Assembly (NCBI RefSeq): GCF_006489205.2 | Contig: NZ_VFYR02000001.1 | Location: forward strand, 62,001-126,000 | DNA from: Brevibacterium sp. XM4083 | GTDB lineage: Bacteria; Actinomycetota; Actinomycetes; Actinomycetales; Brevibacteriaceae | Length of the DNA stretch: 64,000 bases | Reading direction: 5' to 3' | Part shown: in pieces, positions 1 to 8,002 of the stretch | Position numbering within the stretch: position 1 is the stretch's first letter | Layout of the letters: each line of letters begins with the position of its first letter | Made by a program: the position numbers and the translations under genes | Notes under the pieces: model-generated | Databases searched by the model: none | Told to the model about the DNA's origin: nothing | Seen by the model: only the letters and a program-made list of their open reading frames with translations

Positions 1-375
1 TTCGGCCAGGCGATCATCACGGTTCCGGCGATCGTCTTCCTCTTCATGGCCGACCAGCCCGCCGAGGTGCGCGCTGCCCTGAGCATCTGGGCCGTCCTCC
101 ACGGTCTCATCGAGCTGTGGAACTACCGCAAGCTCGTCCACCACCCGATGGCCTCGGACTTCCTCATCTCCGCCGCCGTCCACGTCCTGCTCGGCATCAT
201 CCTCCTGTTCGGCACCGACTTCCAGGCACTGGCGATCATCGGCTTCACGGGAGCCGCCTCGCTCATCGCGGGAGTGATCTTCATCATCGGCGGGTACTCG
301 CGCATCAGCAAGGGCAGACAGGCCGCCCGCAGCGCGGATGCCGCCGACGACGCGCACGACACCGCAGCCGAATAA
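1..375 (+). CDS. Membrane protein, 5' end outside window
   Basis: The reading frame is open from the first base, so the start lies upstream and the methionine codon at 46 is probably internal. The visible 124 residues hold about three hydrophobic segments separated by short loops (one including WNYRKLVHHP) and end in a charged, Ala/Asp-rich cytoplasmic-looking tail. The pattern resembles small DUF308/HdeD-like multi-pass proteins, but no diagnostic motif is visible and function is unknown. The next gene begins 49 nt downstream on the same strand, so the two could be cotranscribed. Confidence 0.7.
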   Translation, partial: FGQAIITVPAIVFLFMADQPAEVRAALSIWAVLHGLIELWNYRKLVHHPMASDFLISAAVHVLLGIILLFGTDFQALAIIGFTGAASLIAGVIFIIGGYSRISKGRQAARSADAADDAHDTAAE

Positions 376-424
376 CCCGCACCACCGACCGACACCCGAC
401 CTCCGACCCGAAGCCTGAGGTGAG

Positions 425-3070
425 ATGAGCACTGTCGAGAACGACTACGGCCATGTGTCCCCCCTGACTCCGATCTCGGCGTCCGTGTCGTCGTCGGGCC
501 TCCTCGGCGATCTCGCCGAGGCCAGTCGCGCCCTGCCCGATGAGCTCTTCCGGCGTCTCTTCCAGGTCTCACGGTCACCGTCGCTGCTCATCGCCACCGA
601 CTACGACGGCACGATCGCGCCGATCGTCGCCAACCCCGCCGAGGCGTACCCGCTCGAGAGCTCGGTCGATTCGCTCCGCGCGCTCGCGCTGCTGCCGTCG
701 ACCTCGGCGGGCGTCATCTCCGGTCGCAGCCTTCGGGATCTCGCGGCGATGTCCCGGCTGCCGCGCGAGGTCCACCTCTTCGGCTCCCACGGCGGCGAGA
801 CCGACAGCGAGGTGCACCGCGCGCTCGAACCGCGGCAGCGGGCGGCACTCGAGGCCTTCCGCCGCGACCTCGTCGACACCCTGCCCGCCGAGGTGATCGA
901 GCACAAGACGGCGGGTGCGGCAGTCCACCTGCGCGGTCTCGACGACGATGCCAGGCAGAAGGTCGAGGACGGCATCGCCGCGCTCGTGGAGAAGCACGAG
1001 ATCTTCCCGACCCGGGGCAAGCAGGTCGTCGACCTCTCCGTCGTGCCCTCGTCGAAGGCCGAGGCTCTGGCGAACCTGCGCGCGGAGACGGGTGCCGAAG
1101 TCGTCGTCTTCATCGGCGATGACCGCTCCGACGAGCTCGCCCTCGAGATCCTCGGCGACTTCGACCTCGGTCTCAAGGTCGGCGACGACGGGACGGAGAC
1201 CCACGCGGAGTTCCGCATCGATTCGCCCGACGTCGTCTCCGTCGTCCTCGCCGCGATCTACGAGCTGCGCAAGTCGTGGCTGTTCGGTCGCGAGGCGATC
1301 CCGATCCAGCGGCACAGCATGCTCGGCAACGGGCAGTCGACGGCCCTCGTCGACCCGGGCGGCAGCATCTGCTGGATGCCTCACCCGCTGCCGCACTCAT
1401 CGTCGATGTTCTCCGAGATCCTCGGCTCCGCCGCCGCCGGCTACTTCGCCGTGGGCGCCGAATCCGGGGTCGACCCGCTCACTCAGCGCTACCTCACGCA
1501 TTCGACGCTGCTCGAGACCCGGTGGCCGGGGCTGAGCTGCATCGACTACCTCGCGCCCGTCGACGGCGCGAGCGACGACACGATCGTCGTCCGTGTCCTC
1601 ACCGGCGACGCGCCCGCGCGGATCCGCTTCGCCCCGCGACTCGACTACGCCACCGTGCCCACCCGGCTCGCGCCGATCCGCGACGGGGTGCGCGTGCTCG
1701 GCACCTCGGAGCCGATCCGGCTCATCGCTCCCGGCGTCGACTTCGAGATCGTCGAGTCGGGACAGTCCCAGACCGCCGAGGCGGTCGTCGTGCCCTCGGA
1801 CTTCCCCGGCGGCCAGGTCGTCCTCGTCCTCGCGTGCGGGTCGGGCACCGGCGACGCCCGGTTCATCGCCGAGGGCGGAGAGGGCCATGTCCGGGATCGG
1901 GCGCTGAACTTCTGGCGCAACTGGGCGAGCACGCTCGCGATCCCCGGCCATCACCGCGAGGAGGTCATCCGGTCCGCGATCACCCTGCGCGCGCTCTGCC
2001 ATGAGCCCACCGGCGGCATCCTCGCCGCCCCGACGACCTCCCTGCCCGAGGGCATCGGCGGCGTCCGCAACTGGGATTACCGCTACACGTGGCTGCGCGA
2101 CGGATCGATGACGGCGCGGGCGCTGCTGGCCCTCGGATCCACCGCCGAGGCGGAAGGGTTCCTCTCGTGGCTGACGGGGATCCTCTCCCACACGGTCGCT
2201 CCCGAACAGCTCCACCCGCTCTACGCCGTCGACGGTTCGGCACTGACCACCGAGGCGGTGCTCGCGCATCTGCCCGGATACGCCGGGTCGCGCCCGGTGC
2301 GGGTCGGCAACGCCGCTGAGCACCAGGTGCAGCTCGACGTCTTCGGGCCGGTCACCGAACTCCTCGACGAACTCACCGAGCGCCTCGGCGAGCTGCCCGA
2401 GGCCTACTGGACGCTGACGACCCAGATGGTCGAGGCGGTGAGCCGACGCTGGTTCGAGGCCGATCACGGCATCTGGGAGGCCCGGCGCGCGCCCAAGCAC
2501 AACGTCTACACGCGAGTGATGTGCTGGGTGACCGTCGACCGCGCCCTGCGGATCGCTGAGCGCTTCGACAAGCAGTTGCCCGGGGCGTGGCGTCAGCTGC
2601 GCGAGGAGATCAAGAGCGACATCCTCACCCATGGCTTCAACGAGGAGGTCGGTGCCTTCACCGTCGCCTACGGCGAACCGGATCTCGATGCGGCGGGTCT
2701 GTTCGTCGGCTTGAGCGGTCTGCTCGAGGCCGATGACCCGCGGTTCATCGCGACCGTCGACGCCATCGAACGGGAGCTGCGCGTCGGGCCCACGGTCTTC
2801 CGCTACCGCTACGAGGACGGCCTGCCCGGTCTCGAGGGCGGGTTCCACATCTGCACGACGTGGCTCATCGAGGCGTTCATCAAGGTCGGCCGTATCGACG
2901 ATGCGTGGGATCTCTTCCGGCAGCTCGACAATCTGCTCGGGCCCACCGGCCTGCTGCCCGAGGAGTACGACCCCGTCGCCGAGATGCACCTGGGCAACCA
3001 CCCACAGGCCTACTCGCATCTCGGCTACATCCGCGTCGCCCAGATGCTCGACGAGTACCGTCCCAGCTGA
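425..3070 (+). CDS. Fused trehalose-6-phosphate phosphatase / GH15 glycosidase
   Basis: The 881-residue protein joins two enzymes. Residues about 45-290 are an OtsB-type HAD phosphatase: the nucleophile motif DYDGT (Asp59, Asp61), an ISGRS segment and a late FIGDDRSDE acidic motif. OtsB removes phosphate from trehalose 6-phosphate. Residues about 295-881 are a glycoside hydrolase family 15 catalytic domain, with RNWDYRYTWLRDGS, the probable acid Glu685 in the IWE motif and the probable base at Glu846/847 in PEEYDP. Actinobacterial GH15 enzymes include glucoamylases and trehalases, so the second half may hydrolyse trehalose or an alpha-glucan; this is inferred. No OtsA gene is in the window. 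A GAGGTGAG ribosome site sits just before ATG 425. The gene converges with the MaoC-like gene 46 nt away. Confidence 0.9.
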   Translation: MSTVENDYGHVSPLTPISASVSSSGLLGDLAEASRALPDELFRRLFQVSRSPSLLIATDYDGTIAPIVANPAEAYPLESSVDSLRALALLPSTSAGVISGRSLRDLAAMSRLPREVHLFGSHGGETDSEVHRALEPRQRAALEAFRRDLVDTLPAEVIEHKTAGAAVHLRGLDDDARQKVEDGIAALVEKHEIFPTRGKQVVDLSVVPSSKAEALANLRAETGAEVVVFIGDDRSDELALEILGDFDLGLKVGDDGTETHAEFRIDSPDVVSVVLAAIYELRKSWLFGREAIPIQRHSMLGNGQSTALVDPGGSICWMPHPLPHSSSMFSEILGSAAAGYFAVGAESGVDPLTQRYLTHSTLLETRWPGLSCIDYLAPVDGASDDTIVVRVLTGDAPARIRFAPRLDYATVPTRLAPIRDGVRVLGTSEPIRLIAPGVDFEIVESGQSQTAEAVVVPSDFPGGQVVLVLACGSGTGDARFIAEGGEGHVRDRALNFWRNWASTLAIPGHHREEVIRSAITLRALCHEPTGGILAAPTTSLPEGIGGVRNWDYRYTWLRDGSMTARALLALGSTAEAEGFLSWLTGILSHTVAPEQLHPLYAVDGSALTTEAVLAHLPGYAGSRPVRVGNAAEHQVQLDVFGPVTELLDELTERLGELPEAYWTLTTQMVEAVSRRWFEADHGIWEARRAPKHNVYTRVMCWVTVDRALRIAERFDKQLPGAWRQLREEIKSDILTHGFNEEVGAFTVAYGEPDLDAAGLFVGLSGLLEADDPRFIATVDAIERELRVGPTVFRYRYEDGLPGLEGGFHICTTWLIEAFIKVGRIDDAWDLFRQLDNLLGPTGLLPEEYDPVAEMHLGNHPQAYSHLGYIRVAQMLDEYRPS

Positions 3071-3116
3071 GCCCCCAGCGCCTCACTCGTCGCGTCATAT
3101 GGCTCGACGCGTCGCC

Positions 3117-3569
3117 TCACTCGACGAGGAGGCTGACCATCTCCGCGATGCAGGCCGGCCTCTCCTGACCCTCGATCTCGATGACGTGCCTGATGATCAG
3201 CTGCGTGCCCTTCGGGCTGCGCGTCACCTCGGTGAGGGTGGCGGTGTCGCGCAGTCGGGAGTCGACGAGGACGGGCTGCGGGAAGCGGACCTTGTTGAGC
3301 CCGTAGTTGATCTTCATCGACACTCCCTCGATCGCGAAGATCTCGGCGGAGAACTTCGGCAGGAGCGAGAGCGTGTAGAAGCCGTGGGCGATCGTCGCGC
3401 CGAACGGCCCGGCGGCCGCACGCTCCTCGTCGAGGTGGATCCACTGATGGTCGTCGGTGGCATCGGCGAAGGCAGTGATCATGTCCTGATCGACGGTCAG
3501 CCACTCCGACGTCCCGAGCTCCGTGCCGACGGCCGCCTCGACCTCATCGATGCCGGTGAGTGTGCGCAT
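3117..3569 (-). CDS. MaoC-like hot-dog dehydratase
   Basis: A 150-residue MaoC/(R)-specific enoyl-CoA hydratase-like protein. The family's catalytic stretch is visible as FADATDDHQWIH, with the hydratase Asp and His, followed by AHGFYTLSLLPKF. Such single hot-dog proteins hydrate enoyl-CoA or related thioesters in the cytoplasm; the substrate cannot be told from sequence. The frame could extend to an ATG at 3617, but the ATG at 3569 is preferred because AAGGGG lies about 7 nt upstream and the family begins near there. It stands alone between a convergent and a divergent neighbour. Confidence 0.85.
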   Translation of the reverse strand: MRTLTGIDEVEAAVGTELGTSEWLTVDQDMITAFADATDDHQWIHLDEERAAAGPFGATIAHGFYTLSLLPKFSAEIFAIEGVSMKINYGLNKVRFPQPVLVDSRLRDTATLTEVTRSPKGTQLIIRHVIEIEGQERPACIAEMVSLLVE

Positions 3570-3690
3570 GTGGGTTCCCCTTCGATCCGATGGCGTGGTC
3601 CGGTCGGCGGCCGACATCGAGTCACTGATCGGACATTCGTTCGACGGCGGCCGTCCCCTCGCACTCTACTGCCGAACGACACCCCTTCGA

Positions 3691-3696
3691 TAGGTT
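3691..3696 (+). promoter_or_regulatory. Leaderless-type -10 (TAGGTT)
   Basis: TAGGTT is followed by GGGGAG and then the ATG at 3703. TANNNT with a 6-nt gap to the start codon is the usual layout of actinobacterial leaderless genes. GGGGAG could also act as a ribosome site, so a short leader is not excluded. Confidence 0.5.
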
Positions 3697-3702
3697 GGGG
3701 AG

Positions 3703-4218
3703 ATGACTTCGCCGATCACCGACGACTCTCCACTGCTGACACAACCGCACTCGCCGAGGTGGCTCGACCGTCCCGCCGACCACCGCACCTACGAGGCCGC
3801 ATCGTTCGTCGGTCACGGGCGGAAGACGTTCGAGCGCTGCGCCGAGGAGCTTCTCCACTGGGAGGTGAAGACCCGCAGCGGCTTCGACATCGACCCCGCC
3901 GGCGTCCGGGTGCAGGCGGGGCAGGAGCCGACGATCCGGGTGCGCTTGGGTCCGTTCCGCCTGCCCGAGCCCTCGCAGGTGCTTGCTGTCATCGAGGCGG
4001 CCGACGTCCGCGGTTTCACCTACGGCACGAAGCCCGGTCATCCGATCACCGGTGAGGAGTCATTCCTCCTCGTCCATCTCCCCGACGATCGGGTCTTCCT
4101 CGTCCTCCGCTCGGCCTCACGGGCAAGGATGGGGATCTGGCGCCTCGGCGAGCCTCTTGTGCGGATCGCGCAGGTCATCTACCGACGGCGCTACGCCCGC
4201 GCCCTGCGACGGCAGTGA
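3703..4218 (+). CDS. DUF1990 family protein
   Basis: A 171-residue protein matching the DUF1990/UPF0548 family in length and pattern: a Tyr-rich N-terminal segment, FERCAEELLHWEV, a central DIDPAGVRVQAG stretch and a C-terminal GTKPGHPITGEESFLLVH motif. The family is common in actinobacteria and has no established activity. No signal peptide or membrane segment is visible. The stop codon TGA is also the first three bases of a 16-bp tandem repeat that fills the start of the downstream gap. Confidence 0.8.
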   Translation: MTSPITDDSPLLTQPHSPRWLDRPADHRTYEAASFVGHGRKTFERCAEELLHWEVKTRSGFDIDPAGVRVQAGQEPTIRVRLGPFRLPEPSQVLAVIEAADVRGFTYGTKPGHPITGEESFLLVHLPDDRVFLVLRSASRARMGIWRLGEPLVRIAQVIYRRRYARALRRQ

Positions 4219-4263
4219 GCTGCGGGCCCGGTGAGCTGCGGACACGGTGAGCCGCGGGCGTGG
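4216..4263. repeat. 16-bp tandem repeat, three copies
   Basis: TGAGCTGCGGGCCCGG, TGAGCTGCGGACACGG and TGAGCCGCGGGCGTGG follow one another, the first starting at the stop codon of the DUF1990 gene. It looks like local duplication of the gene's 3' edge. Confidence 0.75.
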
Positions 4264-4586
4264 CTGGGGCGAATCCCGGGCCAGGAGCCGTTCTCGAGGT
4301 GGATCCGGCTCGAAGAATCGCCCGATCTCGAGCCGGATCCACCTCGGAGTCGCGCGGGGACCGTGTCCGCGGCACCGTATCGGACCATGGCAGCGACATC
4401 CGGGGAACCACCTCGGCGACAGAGCGGCGCCAACAGAGCAGTGAGAGGGCAGAGCAGTGAGCGGGCAGAGAGTCCCGCGTGCGGCGCGCCGGGGAGTCAG
4501 CCGCCCGCGCCCGCCACAGCGCGTCGACAACGACCGGTCCTCGAACAGCGAGCGCAGTGCGTGCGTTGAGCAGACGTAGAGGAGTC
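4219..4586. other. Gap between convergent genes
   Basis: This 368-nt spacer separates the DUF1990 gene from the VanY gene, both pointing inward. It holds the 16-bp tandem repeat, a perfect 19-bp inverted repeat (4295-4346) and a loose run of GAGCAGTGAG-type repeats near 4435-4470. No convincing gene is seen. Confidence 0.6.
4295..4346. terminator. Perfect 19-bp inverted repeat, possible bidirectional terminator
   Basis: The left arm CGAGGTGGATCCGGCTCGA (4295-4313) is exactly complementary to the right arm at 4328-4346, with a 14-nt loop. It lies between convergent genes and could end transcripts from both sides. It has no U-tract, and the long perfect arms are also compatible with a mobile palindromic repeat or a protein site. 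Confidence 0.5.
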
Positions 4587-5615
4587 TCAGCCCTTGATGC
4601 TGTCGCGGGCGGGGACGTACTCCCAGTGCCAGGGCTCGTACTTCGACGACTTGGCCCAGTCCGGGTTCTCCCAGCCGTACTTGCCGGCGTTCTTGACCAG
4701 CCAGTCCCACGGGCCGGTCTTCGATTCGGTGCCGCCGCCGAGGTCGAGGGCGATGCCCCAGCCGTGCATCGACGTGCCGGGGCGGGCGGAGAGGCCGGGC
4801 TTGCGGCCGGCCACGGAGATCTGACCGGCGAGGTCGCGGTAGGAGTCGGTGATCGGGATCTCCTTGCCCGTCTCCTTCTTGTAGGCGGCGTTCATCTCGG
4901 CGAACGACACCGCGGCATCGGCGCGCAGTCGGTGTCCGCCCTTGCCGAGGTCGCAGAGCCACTCTTCGGGCAGCTCGCCGTTGCTCGCCCCCGCGCTGTA
5001 CTTCTGATCGGCCGAGCAGCCGGGCAGTGCGCTCTTCTCGATCGCGCGGCTCGCGGCCTGTGCTCCGTCCTGCTTCGCGCTCGGCGCGCCGATCTCAACG
5101 CTCGTCGTGTCGTCGGAGGCCGGAATCGCGGCGTCGACGGATTCGGCGCTGACCTGCTTGGGGCCGGAATCGGCGGTCGCCTCGACCTTGACCTCGCTGC
5201 CACCGCCGGCGGTGGCGAACATCACGGCGGCAACCGCGGCACCGGTCACGGACAGACCCGACAGGGCCGTGACCGTCGTCGCACGCTTCCGGCGCACCGA
5301 CCGCAGCAGCGCGCCGTCGGAACCGCGGTGACCGAAGTGCGCGGCACCGACCGTTCCGTGACCGGCCTCCTTGGCCATCGCCTCGCGCCGAGGCGATCCT
5401 GCAGCCGTGCGTGCCTCTGCGGCCATCGCAGCGCGGCGGGGTGAGAGAGTCGAGTGTCCGGTGAGGTGAGAGGGGGTGGGGTGAGTGGTGGGGAGGGGTG
5501 CTGTGGGCGGGGTCTGGGGGGTCGACTGCCGGTTGCGGAGGTCTCTCCGCCGGACCGTTCCCGCTGCCGTCAGCTCACCCGTCATCATGCTCCAAGTCAC
5601 CTGTGTCGTACCCAT
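4587..5615 (-). CDS. VanY/M15B D-alanyl-D-alanine carboxypeptidase
   Basis: A 342-residue membrane-anchored peptidase. The C-terminal third carries the M15B zinc motifs: SMHGWGIALDL (His and Asp ligands) and EPWHWEY (catalytic Glu, His ligand). The enzyme trims the terminal D-Ala from peptidoglycan stems outside the cell. A long Ala/Arg-rich cytoplasmic segment precedes one transmembrane helix near residues 110-135. The start is uncertain: ATG 5615 lacks a good ribosome site, while ATGs at 5588 and 5585 sit next to GGAG. It lies 152 nt downstream of the kinase gene on the same strand, and GTAAC/GTTAC half-sites occur upstream, so control by the adjacent two-component system is plausible. Confidence 0.85.
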   Translation of the reverse strand: MGTTQVTWSMMTGELTAAGTVRRRDLRNRQSTPQTPPTAPLPTTHPTPSHLTGHSTLSPRRAAMAAEARTAAGSPRREAMAKEAGHGTVGAAHFGHRGSDGALLRSVRRKRATTVTALSGLSVTGAAVAAVMFATAGGGSEVKVEATADSGPKQVSAESVDAAIPASDDTTSVEIGAPSAKQDGAQAASRAIEKSALPGCSADQKYSAGASNGELPEEWLCDLGKGGHRLRADAAVSFAEMNAAYKKETGKEIPITDSYRDLAGQISVAGRKPGLSARPGTSMHGWGIALDLGGGTESKTGPWDWLVKNAGKYGWENPDWAKSSKYEPWHWEYVPARDSIKG

Positions 5616-5656
5616 AGTTCAGCCGTCGAGAGGTCCCGACGGCTGGAAAACTCACT

Positions 5657-5678
5657 GTTACAGGAGTGTAACGGTTAC
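5657..5678. promoter_or_regulatory. GTAAC/GTTAC dyad upstream of the VanY gene
   Basis: GTAACGGTTAC (5668-5678) is an 11-bp palindrome, and another GTTAC lies at 5657-5661, giving three half-sites in 22 bp. It lies in the AT-richer stretch before the carboxypeptidase. GTAAC-type sites are used by some actinobacterial OmpR-family regulators; assigning this one to the adjacent regulator is a guess. Confidence 0.4.
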
Positions 5679-5767
5679 ATAACACCGTGTCATATCCGCG
5701 AACGAAACCGTGACCGATCCGGTCGACGCATTCCACGGCCGCCGGCGGTCGCCTCGGCGAGGGATCC

Positions 5768-7048
5768 CTACTCCACTCCGAGCTGCTGACGCAGGGCGAT
5801 CGCCTGCGCTTCGGCATCGGGGAAGATCACCTCGGTGCGGGCACCCCCGGTGTCGGGGTCGTTGCTGAAGACGAGCCGGATCCCGAGCAGCCGCGCCTGC
5901 CCCTGCGCGATGACGAGACCGAGGCCCATGCCGCCGCCGCCGGCGGAGACGAACCGGGTCGGTCCCGTCTCGACGATGTCGGCCGGGTAGCCGGAGCCGG
6001 AGTCGGTGACGACGATGTGCTCGGGGCTCGTGGTGAGACGGATCGGATCAGCCCCGTGCTTGATGGCGTTGACGAGCAGGTTGGAGATGATGCGCTCGAA
6101 TCGGCGGACATCGGTGACGAGGAGGGCGCCACGGGCGCCGTACTCCGCGTCGATCTCATGCCCGGCCAGGGCCCCGGAGGCTGACATCGTGCCGAGCAGC
6201 GAGCGGATCGCCTGGTCGATGTCGATGCGGGTGAACTGCGGGTTCGCGCGTCCCGCGTCGAGTCGGGAGACCTCGAGGAGATCCTCGACGAGGACCTGCA
6301 TCCGCTGCACGCGATCCTTGACGAGCTCGGCCGGGCGCGAATCCTCGGTGAGCAGGCTCGCGGCGTTGACGAGCCCCGTGAGCGGGGTGCGCATCTCGTG
6401 GGCGAGGTCAGCGGTGAAGCGCTGTTCGGAGTCGATCCGCTCGCTCAGCCGCGTCACCGCGGTGTCGACCGCCGAGGCGAACGCCCACACCTCCTGATCC
6501 GATTCGTCGACGACATCGGCGATGCGGATCGACGTGTCCCCGGCGGCGATCTTCCGCGCCGCCTGGGCGCCGAGGGTGAGTCGGCGCGAGATGCGGCCGG
6601 CGACGAGCGAGCCGACGCCGCCGACGACGAGGGCGGAGCCGATCATGCCGACGAGCAGGGCCTGGTCGATGCGGCCGATGAGCTCCTGACTGTCGGCCGT
6701 CGACGCGCGCACGGAGATCACCTCGGTGTACGTGCCGACCTCGATCGGGGCCGCCGCCCACACGATCTCCTCCCCGTCGACCTCCGAGCGGATCGTCACC
6801 GATTGTCCCTTGAGCGCCTGCGCGCGGGCATCGGCAGGCAGCTGCGGATCGTCGATGCGGGCGTTGAGCGTGAGCACCCCGGTCTCGGAGAAGATGTTGA
6901 CCGCGTTCGTCAGCTGGTCGGTCACGGTCGAGCGCATCCGGTCGTCCTCGGCCCGGGCCGCGGACTGGCGCAGGATGATGCTGCACGAGAGCACCGCGAT
7001 GATCACGGACGCGACGATGAGGAGGGAGATCTTCCAGCGCAGCGACAT
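5768..7048 (-). CDS. Sensor histidine kinase
   Basis: A 426-residue membrane sensor kinase. Transmembrane helices near residues 5-25 and 131-152 flank an extracytoplasmic domain of about 105 residues. A HAMP linker follows (about 150-205), then the HisKA box with phospho-acceptor His217 in LAHEMRTPLTGL, then an ATPase domain with GSGYPADIV and GGGGMGLGL glycine boxes. It should autophosphorylate and pass phosphate to the regulator encoded just upstream, 3 nt away on the same strand. The signal is unknown. The lipoprotein-regulator-kinase order recalls the cseA-cseB-cseC cell-envelope stress operon of Streptomyces, but no sigE lies here, so that is only an analogy. Confidence 0.92.
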   Translation of the reverse strand: MSLRWKISLLIVASVIIAVLSCSIILRQSAARAEDDRMRSTVTDQLTNAVNIFSETGVLTLNARIDDPQLPADARAQALKGQSVTIRSEVDGEEIVWAAAPIEVGTYTEVISVRASTADSQELIGRIDQALLVGMIGSALVVGGVGSLVAGRISRRLTLGAQAARKIAAGDTSIRIADVVDESDQEVWAFASAVDTAVTRLSERIDSEQRFTADLAHEMRTPLTGLVNAASLLTEDSRPAELVKDRVQRMQVLVEDLLEVSRLDAGRANPQFTRIDIDQAIRSLLGTMSASGALAGHEIDAEYGARGALLVTDVRRFERIISNLLVNAIKHGADPIRLTTSPEHIVVTDSGSGYPADIVETGPTRFVSAGGGGMGLGLVIAQGQARLLGIRLVFSNDPDTGGARTEVIFPDAEAQAIALRQQLGVE

Positions 7049-7051
7049 GGC

Positions 7052-8002
7052 TCAGCCTGCGAAACGGTACCCGAAGCCGCGGACCGTCTCGATCATGTTC
7101 GCGCCGATCTTCTTGCGCAGGCGCTGGATGTGGACGTCGACGACCCGGGAGTCGCCGGCCCACTCGTACCCCCACACCGTGAACGCGATCTTCTCCCGAG
7201 AGTACACGTGCTCGGGCTGTTCGGTGAGCAGCAGGAGGACGCGCAGCTCGGTCGGGGTGAGGTGGACCTCCTCGCCGTCGACCTCGACGGTGAGCCGTCC
7301 GGTGTCGAGGACGAGGGACCCCAGCCGGGTGCGGAACGGTCCGAGCTCACCGGACTCCGGGGCCGCCTCGGCGGTCGTCTGAGGTGAGGACGCGGGGCGC
7401 GGGGGGATCGCCACGTCGTGCGTGTCCGGGCCCGGTGACGACGTGAACTTCCCGCCGGCGCCGAGGTAGGTGTCATCGGCCGCGAGACGGGACTTGATCC
7501 GCTCCCGGGTGTCCATGCCGGGGCTCGGCCCGAGGACTTCGGGGATCCCGTCGCCGGTGATGACGCCGCCGGGGCCGATGACGGTTTCGTGTTCGTCGAT
7601 CGCCTCGGTGGTGGGGGAGTAGCCGAGCCGGTCGGTGCCGGCGGTGATGAAGCGGCGGACGACGGCGCGGATGCGGGCGTTGAGCACCTGCATGTCGAAG
7701 GGCTTGGTGAGGTAGTCGTCGGCTCCGGCCTCGAGGGCCTGGACGATGTCGATCGCATCCGAGCGGGCGGAGATGATGATGATCGGGATGGAGGAGCGCT
7801 CGCGGATCGCGCGGCAGATCGACGCGCCGTTCATCGTCGGGAGCATGAGGTCGAGGAGGAGGACGTCGGCACCGTGGGCGGCGACGAACTCATAGCCCTC
7901 ACGGCCGTCGGCGAACGCCGACACCGTGTAATCGAACTGCTCGAGTCCGATCTGGGTTGTCTCGCGGATGACCTCGTCATCCTCGACCAGCACAATATGC
8001 AT
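7052..8002 (-). CDS. OmpR-type response regulator with long linker
   Basis: A 316-residue regulator. The receiver domain covers about residues 1-120 with phospho-acceptor Asp51 (LLLDLM) and Lys100 (LTKPFD). A winged-helix DNA-binding domain occupies about 225-316 and ends in IETVRGFGYRFAG. Between them is a linker of about 100 residues, rich in Pro, Gly and Thr; most OmpR relatives are near 230 residues with a short linker, so this is unusual. The start codon shares one base with the upstream lipoprotein stop (TAATG), so translation is coupled. Targets may include the VanY gene downstream. Confidence 0.92.
   Translation of the reverse strand: MHIVLVEDDEVIRETTQIGLEQFDYTVSAFADGREGYEFVAAHGADVLLLDLMLPTMNGASICRAIRERSSIPIIIISARSDAIDIVQALEAGADDYLTKPFDMQVLNARIRAVVRRFITAGTDRLGYSPTTEAIDEHETVIGPGGVITGDGIPEVLGPSPGMDTRERIKSRLAADDTYLGAGGKFTSSPGPDTHDVAIPPRPASSPQTTAEAAPESGELGPFRTRLGSLVLDTGRLTVEVDGEEVHLTPTELRVLLLLTEQPEHVYSREKIAFTVWGYEWAGDSRVVDVHIQRLRKKIGANMIETVRGFGYRFAG

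Noticed and set aside
1397..3019. 540-codon reading frame opposite the OtsB/GH15 gene
   Set aside because: It is the complement of a well-supported gene and looks like Arg/Glu/Asp-rich shadow translation.
3569..3617. Longer MaoC start at 3617
   Set aside because: The internal ATG has a ribosome site and matches the family start.
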